The notes beneath the pieces are model-generated. The model was not told the DNA's origin. It did no database searches and saw only the letters and a program-made list of their open reading frames with translations. Positions 56,501 to 64,000 of a stretch of 64,000 nt of DNA are shown here, in pieces (the first letter of the stretch is position 1; every line of letters starts with the position of its first letter). The stretch is from NCBI RefSeq assembly GCF_963576615.1, contig NC_088715.1, forward strand, positions 52,740,007 to 52,804,006, given 5' to 3'. The position numbers were made by a program, and so were the translations under genes. The DNA is from Watersipora subatra. Taxonomy: Eukaryota; Bryozoa; Gymnolaemata; Cheilostomatida; Watersiporidae.

Positions 56501-58907
56501 CTTGTAATGCCGATTGTGTTGTTTTCGAAACGGATATTGAAACGCTTTAAAAAAGCCTAAATGACTTTGAAGTTTAGTGGACTAATCTTTATTTTGAGTA
56601 CAAAATCGGAATCAGCGTGTCTGATTTACTTAAAAAATTCAATAAAAGTTGTTCGTGACAGTAATGGTTTAACCCATATAAACAACCCGCTAGCAAGGAA
56701 GCAATCATGCGTGGCTAAGTTAAACTGTATCTGTTATTAATCATTGCAATACTGATGGTTGAAAACAACAAGGAAACCAATGGAACTACACCGATCAGCC
56801 TAAACGCAGCAAAGATTATGGTGCAAGTTTATCATATGGCTTACAACTAAAATGCTAATCTGTGCACTGAAAACAGAGAACTTTTGTTGCAATTCAAAAA
56901 ATAGGATGACTAAAACTCTGTAACACTCAAATGGAAAGATGGTTTAGGTTTCTAGGGTTGGTGACTAAGGGGCAGCCTTTTGGTAACCAAACTAAAACTT
57001 TTGGTGCCAGAAGTTGCCAAAGCAATCAAAGAGCAAAATCTTTAATGAAACACTTTTTTGCAAGATTTATGTAGTCTGACAAGGTGAAAATGAAACCCGA
57101 TTTTATTAGCAAAAGCAGTATTTACCTGTTTTCCTACATATTTTTGATTCAATTGTGATTCATAGCGTGGCATTAGAATAGGAAATAGTTATAATGATGG
57201 CAATTTCTCAATTTTGGTTTGGACTCCTATCTATTATTGGTTTATTGCTGCTATGGTTGTGATATATGTATTTTGTTAGTTTTGATTCAGATACTGTGGA
57301 GACACTTTCAAGGTATTAAGCAATTTATTAAAATTGTTTTGTTGTTATTTTTGATGTCTAGCAAAACTAAAAACAGCAAACAATCAAGCTGTACAACTTT
57401 TTCAACTTCAGCTTTTTTCATATTCAGTTTTATTCTACATTGACTTTTATTTGACTATATAGACCCAAAACGGTAGCAGTTTGGTATGAAAATGAACGCA
57501 GGCCAAAAAGCTGAGCGACAAAAGAAAAGTAAGCATTTGAAATGAACAGGCAAAGACAAAAGCAAATGAACAAAAAATTAAAAAAGTTGAAGTGCAAGGA
57601 AAGCTTATAAAAACCAGATATATATAGAACACAAATAGATTGCGCTATTATAGAGAGCACAAATAACAAGTACGGCACAAAAGATTATGTACAGAGAAGT
57701 TAGGCTAAAATAAGAGGAAGAGAGAAGTTGGAGGAAGTTATAAAGTGGTGAATAGTGAAGCTGTGCTGATTAAAATGGAGGGAAGATACAAACTAGACTA
57801 AGCATCAGTTATAAAACAGACCTACCTTCTGCAGCGGAGAGTATTCAGAGAGTCGGGTGGCGAGCAAGCAACATATTCTAATAGCTAGTAGGTTTAGCAA
57901 CTAGTCTGATTATGAATAAAAGAAAACTATAAGGAAGTGAGAGTTAAGTGATTGAGTAACACAACACAAGTTAGTTGAACAACTAAAATCACAACATATG
58001 CAACTGTGGAATACTCATCAGTAATTGGAGCTCGGATTACAGACTGTGGGGCCAGTATGTGTAGACAGTTACATAATCGCTAGTGAGGGAAGTTGATTGA
58101 CTGGTTAAACACTAAATGTAGGCCCAATATTTACTAGCAATCTTGACGTAAGGGATGCTGTTACAGGTTGAGCGCATGAGCGCTTATCATCAGCAAAAAT
58201 TAGAACACACTTGTAACATTTTTATGAGAAACAGGTGATGTTAGTTTTCATAAATTCAGCAGAGGAGAGGATCGGAATTCTTGTGTAGTTATACGCTTTA
58301 GTCTCTTGGAAAAAAAGCTAGATATATCCTGTTAGTCAACAGTTGGCATTGAAAGTAAAATTGAAGAATGTAACATGCCTAATCATTGGCTGATTAGATC
58401 AATCAGATAAAATGACCAGGGACATTTTGGATAAGTGTCATAGGTGATAGCTACAACTTTCTATTAAATATACTGCATAAATGACCTTATTAAATGCAAA
58501 CAGCCAATAATAACATTGAAGTTGGAAAGGTAAAGGTTGGAAGGAAAAGTTGGTAACACACTTACAATCACAGTGGCATTTGTATCACTTCCGCCGTAAA
58601 CCCTCAACATGATAGAACAGTCATCGATGCTCCAGCTGGTGACTTGGAGTTTGAGCGTGTAACTGGAGTAGGCATTGAAAGTTACCAATGAGCCAGCAGA
58701 AGTTGTAACTCTCTTTACAGATTTCCACGCAGAAAGTTGAGCAACCTCGGAAACGCTCTGCAATGAAATGACTGTTCCTCCGACAGCTAGCTCCTCCATG
58801 TAGTAGATGCTTGTGGCAGCAGCCACACCTTTCGCTGCACCTTGTACCACGAGGGCATCGCTTCCATGAAAAAATAGCCAACTCAACAAAAATAAAATGC
58901 TCCTCAT
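47539..58907 (-). CDS. Gene B: paralogous CUB-like single-pass membrane protein
   Basis: Exons: 58907-58566, 51622-51421, 47810-47539. Phases 0 and 1 join exactly as in gene A, giving 816 nt (271 codons plus stop). Exon 1 holds the signal peptide (MRSILFLLSWLFFHGSDA) and the first part of the CUB-like domain (YTLKLQVTSWSIDDCSIMLR, VYGGSDTNATV). Exon 2 completes it (ITIQLFNPSNSTAYDFHLQL, matching gene A ITIKLYNPYHSTNYDFSIY) and adds an acidic stalk (EAPEPEDPDVD). Exon 3 encodes a membrane helix (WAIFGIVFACILVVLLLIVCCV), a basic stop-transfer (CRKRRYY) and a tail with repeated VVAPRP/PVIAPV and a terminal RRGRR. There is no gene A-like exon 3. Introns of 6.9 and 3.6 kb are full of mobile elements. 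Probably a surface receptor or adhesion protein; ligand unknown. Confidence 0.82.
47817..48055. repeat. Minisatellite (about 30-33 bp) built on the gene B exon 3 acceptor
   Basis: Eight degenerate units. Read on the minus strand they are AATGTTTATTTACTACCTGCAG followed by AAACTGCC. The array abuts the true acceptor at 47811, whose surroundings (TTTGCTACTTGCAG, then AAACTTC) are themselves one unit. Confidence 0.9.
49920..51545. repeat. Segmental duplication block B, right copy
   Basis: The right-hand partner of 6226-9180. It lies in gene B intron 2 and runs into exon 2. Confidence 0.85.
50580..51235. repeat. Inverted duplication, arm 1
   Basis: Reverse-complement match to 54395-55065. Shared landmarks include GATACAGTGGCAGTATTATT, ATTTTAGTCTATTCATATTG-type text, and the CCTAAGGAATT segment. 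The same block also occurs in direct orientation at 8600-8930. Confidence 0.8.
51661..52060. repeat. Dispersed ATGTTTCCAT-type repeat
   Basis: Starts ATGTTTCCATCAAACGG and contains CAAGCGAGTTTTGG, like the segment at 53655-54045, where CATGGAAAC words bracket similar text (GCTAAGCGAGCTTGG, TTAACAAAG). The family looks like a dispersed non-autonomous element; the ends were not resolved. Confidence 0.45.
52488..52828. mobile_element. MITE with TAA target duplication (Harbinger-like), 341 bp
   Basis: The ends are AGCCTGGTCCCCAT and, inverted, AGCCTGGTTTCCAT. It is flanked by TAA at 52485-52487 and 52829-52831. The GC-rich interior (CGCCGGTAG, TACCGGCGG) contrasts with its surroundings. It lies in gene B intron 1. 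Confidence 0.75.
54395..55065. repeat. Inverted duplication, arm 2
   Basis: Reverse complement of 50580-51235, about 3.2 kb away across gene B exon 2. Together the arms could fold the intervening DNA into a loop and would promote inversion of the exon. Confidence 0.8.
55300..55760. repeat. Diverged local duplication, copy 1
   Basis: Collinear with 60300-60790: GATTGGCTATAATTT, TATTGAGAAAA, GTGCAGAAAA, CTGATCAT.TCAAAACATTT occur in the same order. No gene is seen in either copy. Confidence 0.7.
55872..56673. mobile_element. Palindromic foldback MITE with TTAA ends, copy 2
   Basis: The same family as 5373-6127: TTAAACCATAACTGCCAC at the left, GTGACAGTAATGGTTTAA at the right, and matching internal arms (GCTCCGCCCAT, ATGGGCGGAGC). 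It lies in gene B intron 1. Confidence 0.85.
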
Positions 58908-59703
58908 TGTCAGTTATGTGTCTACTAGCTGGTGTGTGTCACCTGGATGGTTAGCTAATCATTAGTGTCTGTTCATCTAGTAAGCAGTTTCATCACATGA
59001 CTGAACAAAGTTAGCCTCTGATTCATATCCTATTAATGAGCTGCACAGGGGCATGACTTCCTTAGCCTAATCGGCTTCAAAATAATAATTCATCATACCT
59101 CAAGCTAATCAGTCATAAGGCTGAATAGAGGAAGGACTAAATACGGGTTGTTTTGTTGTTTTGGCAATCAATATGTGGTACTAACAAGGAGTGTTGGACC
59201 AGTAGTTCTTTGTGCTACTATATTATGTGTTCTTGTACTTATAAACTAAGCTTTGACAAGCAAAATAGCTTTTGAGAACTACAAAATCTTTGCCAACAAC
59301 CTACACATTTGCTCCAGCTATGGCCCAAGCTTTTCCAAACAAATAGTCTCAAGAATTTTGCTTGCATAACTGCAATGATATGGCAATGCATTTGATCCAT
59401 TTGGCAGTTCAACTTTTGGAGTCCTTTCAAATGTATCATGCTGATTTCTTCCTATGGGCCTTTCAATATATGGCAGTTAATTTCTCACTCTTCTGTGATT
59501 GGCTCAATAATAGCTAATGAATATCTGTTCAATCTGAGACTCAAACTGGATGAACTAAAACATGAATATGTTTAATGACTCAATTGTGTTAATTTGTACA
59601 ATTTGAAGTAATACCTTTCTAAGCAATATATTAAATATTATCACAAAGTGTAAAATTCAAATGATCATTAAAAAAAATCAATGAATAGAATTTACAATCG
59701 CCA

Positions 59704-59790
59704 TGTTTCCATGATGCGAAGTGCTTCAGAGTTGCGCCCTCTCCGAATCATGGAAACATCGCAGTGCTGCACACCATGGAAACATAGTGA
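59704..59790. mobile_element. Short MITE with ATGTTTCCATG ends
   Basis: ATGTTTCCATGATGCGAAGTGC at the left is mirrored by GCACACCATGGAAACAT at the right, with an inner ATCATGGAAACAT. It belongs with the CATGGAAAC-type repeats at 51661 and 53655. Confidence 0.6.
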
Positions 59791-60299
59791 ATGTGTTATC
59801 TGCTTCTCATGAGCCTTTTAGCATGGTGACTAAAAGGTTGAGACCAGTTTGGGTATTTTAAAACTCTTTGAACTTTGCTTTTATTTTCCCACTCTGCATA
59901 TCCGCTCACAAAAGCAAATATGTTCAAAGCTTACCTGAGTTTTGATTACCAAGCACAACTTAAATTCTAAAGCATCACTCTGCTCATGATACATTATGTA
60001 ATCTAGTATGTTGAAGATAAAATATTGAAAAGGGCTCCTTAAGTGGTTCCGCAAGGCGTAATAAGCTTTAATAAAAACATGCAAAAACTAGCTTTCTGTT
60101 TTAACAATTCTTGCTGGGATTGATTAGAATTTCAGGACAGTCACAGCTCATATTCTGGCATGTTTTGGTTTTTAAACAATGCTAAATTCAGAAGTAGTTT
60201 TCATAATCAAAGACAATAAATGTAGCAAAAGTTCTGTCTTAAAGTCGGTGTGCTTTATTTGTTTCCACTGTTGCATTTTAGCAGCAACAGTAGTAGTTG

Positions 60300-60790
60300 T
60301 TACTATAAGTATGGCCAAGTATGTTGTAAGTTAACAAGTTCAACTTTCTACAAAAGAAAGGGCAGTAAAACTATAACTACTATGTTATAAATTTTAACAT
60401 AATGAAGTTGCAACTGTGTGACTTCGTTAAAACAGTAATATCGATATGGTACTACTTTTGATTGGCTATAATTTGTTAACTGGTAATTCTTGCTCAATTA
60501 ACTTAGAGCATTTTTGAAGCATAACTTAACTCTTTTAGGGTTTGTTCTTATTACTAAAATTAGAACTGGTGAAAAATTATTTCTGATAGCTCTTTTAAAA
60601 ATGAAAAACTGTATTGAGAAAAAACCCATGAAAAAGGCACTAAGTACTAACAGTGTGTGCAGAAAAAAATTGCTTCTCTGATCATCTCAAAACATTTATG
60701 TGACTATCCCAGTCTTGTTAGGAGTATCGACCAATGAGAAGCACTATAAACAAGTTTTCTTAATGACTTCAATACTGAATGCTCTCTTGG
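60300..60790. repeat. Diverged local duplication, copy 2
   Basis: Partner of 55300-55760. It lies upstream of gene B. Confidence 0.7.
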
Positions 60791-61700
60791 ACAGAAATAA
60801 ACAGTTTAACAACATAAATTAAAAATTTTAAGTCTAGCCAGAGCTAAAATAAAGATTTCAAATGATTTTTCATAGTACTATGCAAAATATGAAATATTAC
60901 CAGGATATTGTTTTAGTATGCTTTAAGTTGTCTTCACTATAAATAGGCAACTCTTTATTTAAACCTTCATTTGAATGTGAGATTTATACACATAAAATAA
61001 AAAATGAAAACATACATTAAACAGGTTTTATGAGTAACCTCGATGAAAAGATGGTAAAAGTCGTTGAGTTTCTGAGTCTCCTATTTCTTGCTGAGGAACT
61101 ACTGTGGTTTCTTCGGTCGGGTGAGCCAGTGGACTGCTTTGGGTTGGGTGGACACTGGGCAACCCTGTGAAAGTATTACTTGCAATGCAGTACGTAGCAT
61201 TGCCCCATACAGTTTTGTATTTTGGTTTGCATGTTGCATATCAGAAGTTTTGAGTTTATTCAACTGTAAAAAATATTAATATATTAAATGCAACAGCCTG
61301 GTATTGTCTTTGATAAATACTTTCTTCTACACCGCCCAAAAATCTGAGCTAAAAAGGATTTACTGGTTGGCTTATGAAATGAAAAATTTTAAAAAGTCTA
61401 CAGCTTATAGATTTATTTTTTCATGATTGGGTGAATTTTTTAAGGAGTTTGAGGTACCAGATTAGTATCTTTGTCCATAAGTAAAGCAGGATGTTTTGTT
61501 CATGCTTGAAAAGGTTTTTTAGGCCAAAATATGCATTAATAAACAAAATATCAGCAAACTCTAATACAAATTAAAAAGTAAATTTCTACAACACTTATCA
61601 TAACAAATATAGTTCTTGTAACTAATTATTTACAATAGAAGTTTTAATTCGCCTTAAACTAAAATATATCATTCAACTACATGGACTGTCTACCATTGGT
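60791..61700. other. Stretch without a supported gene
   Basis: AT-rich intergenic sequence. A 63-codon plus-strand frame at 61088-61279 has no domain or splice context. Confidence 0.5.
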
Positions 61701-61764
61701 CTAAGTATTCAGAGTGTCTAGAATGGAGCTTCCAGTTTGTCTTGTTAAACATGTACATTATATA

Positions 61765-61768
61765 TATA

Positions 61769-61852
<84 letters not shown>

Positions 61853-61930
61853 TGTATCTATATATTGTATCTATATACTGTATCTATATACTGTACATAT
61901 ATACAATGTATATTTCTATTTATATATAAA
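61765..61930. repeat. (TA)n microsatellite and derivatives
   Basis: A long pure TA run, followed by TGTATCTATATAC units. Tyr/Ile frames through it are artefacts. It directly adjoins the 3' side of the SINE at 61935-62193. Confidence 0.95.
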
Positions 61931-61934
61931 TATA

Positions 61935-62193
61935 GTTTGAGTCCAAGTAGAACCAGTAGCCCTTTTTTCACTGCCTTGTCCTGGTTCAGCTACAGGCAGC
62001 ACGGACCTTGTTTGACCGGGCGAAGACCGAGCTGGCATGGCTTTGGTTAATGCACTCATCATAGAGGTTGTAGAAGTTATACAAGCAAGGGTAGTGTCTA
62101 AGGACTGCCAGAAGGGTGCAGTTGTTGAGGTTTGAACCTAGGACCTAATGATCACTGTCCCGATACCTTACCAACTGCACTATCTGTCTTATA
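61935..62193 (-). mobile_element. tRNA-derived SINE
   Basis: On the minus strand the head has an A-box-like TAGTGCAGTTGGTAAGG at about 62183-62167 and a B-box GGTTCAAACC at about 62138-62129. A body of about 190 bases (GCTCGGTCTTCGCCCGGTCA and following) comes next, then a TA-rich tail. The order of tRNA head, unrelated body and simple-repeat tail is the SINE plan. Confidence 0.65.
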
Positions 62194-62199
62194 TAATAT

Positions 62200-62560
62200 T
62201 GTAAAGGAAACGCATCGCCTGCAGAGCCGATGCCAGCATGACAGCCAAATGACAGGCCGGGCCGGGCCAGGCATTCCCCTTTTGCCCGGAGGCTGGGCCG
62301 GCGATAAGGCAGGAGTAACGCGGGTCACGTAGCCACCAAACATACGGCGAGAAGCAAAACCGCAAGTGGGCGGAGCCAACAAGAATGAAGCAGATAAAAA
62401 AACAGACGCGATGGAGAGGCAGGCAGAGCAGTGCAGCCCCCTGCATACGAGAGACACTTTATCCTTATACTGTGTAATATTTATGTATGCATGACGCCTT
62501 TATATTAATACAACTATATTTATTATGTGAATATACATTGTATGCTCAGATAACAACTCG
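62200..62560. other. GC-rich segment, possible solo LTR
   Basis: A GC-rich stretch starting TGTAAAGG and containing GGCCGGGCCGGGCC, a CGGAGCC segment, then GATAAAAAAAC and AT-rich text with TTATTAATAC-like polyadenylation context. This is LTR-like in layout, but no matching second repeat or terminal duplication was found. Confidence 0.3.
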
Positions 62561-62614
62561 GTTTTCGTGATTACTCGGCTTGTGGGAAATAGTGAAAGGG
62601 GCACGGTAAAATCC

Positions 62615-62739
62615 ACCACAATATATATATATAGGACAGATGTCTTTATATATATATACATATATTATATATATGTATTTATATACATTTATATATATAT
62701 TTATATATATATACATATATTATATATATATTTATATAC

Positions 62740-62773
<34 letters not shown>

Positions 62774-62825
62774 GTATATAAATATATATATATAATATAT
62801 GTATATATATTACATAGTGGCTGTA
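62615..62825. repeat. Compound TA-rich microsatellite
   Basis: Palindromic TATATA/CATTTATATA units, partly repeated (TATATACATATATTATATAT twice). Confidence 0.95.
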
Positions 62826-63681
62826 TATTATATAGTAGTCGTGCATAGCATATACTGTATGAAATGGACACTTATAAAATAGAGACATAGCAACTTTCAG
62901 TTTTCTCTGAGAGTAGTTCATGAATTTAGTTAAAAGCAGCCAGCTCTACTCATCTTTTTAATACAACTTACATCTTTAGCATTATTCTTTAGACTTTAGC
63001 TTAAGTGTTATATTTGTATACTGTAATGTATTTTATTAAAACATTCCAAATTGTTCTTTTTAATACAGCATTTCATTATTTTTCACTTAATAAATTTTAT
63101 TGCTGTTCAATATATATGTTTAACGCTTGATTATTCACACAATTTGTAATCATTCTTTTTTTTTGTAAAGCTATTATCCTGTATGGCTTGTTATTATCCT
63201 GAATAGCTAGGCTATTATTCTGGATAGCTATATATGGTCTACTGATTAGCCTGCATAGCTGTTAAGATTTTGTGTTCAGTTGTGGTTTACTCCATCAAAT
63301 ATACACACATACACATACTGAACTTTCACTTGCTTTATATTTAATACATACTACAAGCAACTTAAAACTACTGTAGGTGTACAAATGAATTTGAGAAAAA
63401 AAGTAGGCCAAGAGATACATTTATTTACTTACTTGTTTCTAAATATCTTTGATCAATATTTTGTAAAGCTTCTTCTCCTTCTCGGTTTGAATTTTCTGCA
63501 AAACATAATTCCCAAAAGGGTACATACTTCTATGCAGGTCAATTTCATGTTAATATGCATTATTTATTTCAGTTTGTCTTTGTTGTTACAAAGCTCTTGT
63601 AATTAATAATAAAAGCAAAAAGAGGTCTTGCACGGTTGTAAGCAAATCTTTTTATTCAAACGAAAAGATTTAATTACTTAC

Positions 63682-63741
63682 CTGTTGGTAGATTTTCAGG
63701 TTGTCCGTTTGGCTCTACTGGCGCTTCATTTCTTTCGACAT
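63682..63741 (-). CDS. Single exon of a gene extending beyond the right edge
   Basis: A 60-base open segment with a TTATTTCAG acceptor and a perfect GTAAGT donor, phase 1 in and 1 out, reads VERNEAPVEPNGQPENLPT. The acidic, proline-rich text and the phase resemble the stalk region of gene B exon 2 (EAPEPEDPDVD), so a third family member is possible. Other exons were not found in the last kilobases. Confidence 0.5.
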
Positions 63742-64000
63742 CTGAAATAATTTGGGTTCAGTAAGAATTAACCAAGAGTTAACACCACCACTTTAAAAAT
63801 TACCACAATATTTTGTGTGAGAATGAGAAATTCCTTTTAGAAAACTAAACTTTGGCTCAAAATATTTGTACCAAAAATAATTTAATGTTATCAACTTGCA
63901 ATCTTTGTAAATAACAAATCATTTGCTAGCTAAAGTTTTAAGTAGTAAATGTATATAATGTATGTAATTAGTAGCTTCATATTTTTTAAATTCAAGAAAC

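Noticed and set aside
61714-62050. Tyr/Ile-rich frames
   Set aside because: They are translations of the TA microsatellite.
62204-62560. Complete LTR retrotransposon
   Set aside because: Only one LTR-like segment was seen, with no internal gag or pol reading frame within the window.

Overview
This is animal nuclear DNA. It is AT-rich, holds split genes with GT-AG introns, is packed with short non-autonomous DNA transposons, and has no bacterial operon signals. The gene families and repeat style suggest a marine invertebrate, probably a lophotrochozoan, but the species cannot be fixed from the sequence. Exon coordinates below were built by hand: I read splice sites and required the reading phase to join across every intron.

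Two host genes lie on the minus strand. Gene A (39728-44273, five exons) and gene B (47539-58907, three exons) are paralogues. Each encodes a signal peptide, a divergent CUB-like ectodomain, one membrane helix and a short basic/proline-rich tail. Most of this region is a segmental duplication. Block A (1-3340 versus 39911-42830) carries exons 2-4 of gene A. Block B (6226-9180 versus 49920-51545) carries part of gene B exon 2. The left copy has lost gene A exon 1 and the gene B membrane exon. In their place is a truncated hAT transposon with a foldback element inserted in it. Several MITEs are present in one copy and absent from the other, so they mark insertions after the duplication.

Between the two copies lies the most striking object: an apparent 28-kb CACTA (EnSpm)-type transposon, 10974-38955. 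It has matching CACTGTAAAAA ends, a TA flank on both sides, and subterminal arrays of TGCA/GCAT words inside each end. It carries two divergent, intron-rich genes whose exons join into uninterrupted frames. One is a 779-residue zinc-finger/TNP2-type transposase (12 exons, minus strand). The other is a 485-residue SAM-domain partner (12 exons, plus strand). About 9.5 kb left of the transposase holds tandem repeats, nested hairpin insertions and several exon-like segments of an unrecognised minus-strand gene. Introns carry further insertions: a piggyBac-like MITE, an 86-bp minisatellite and GC-rich hairpins with 8-bp target duplications.

The right side (51.6-64 kb) holds gene B introns, Harbinger-like and foldback MITEs, an inverted duplication, a tRNA-derived SINE next to long TA microsatellites, and one exon of a further gene that runs off the right edge.
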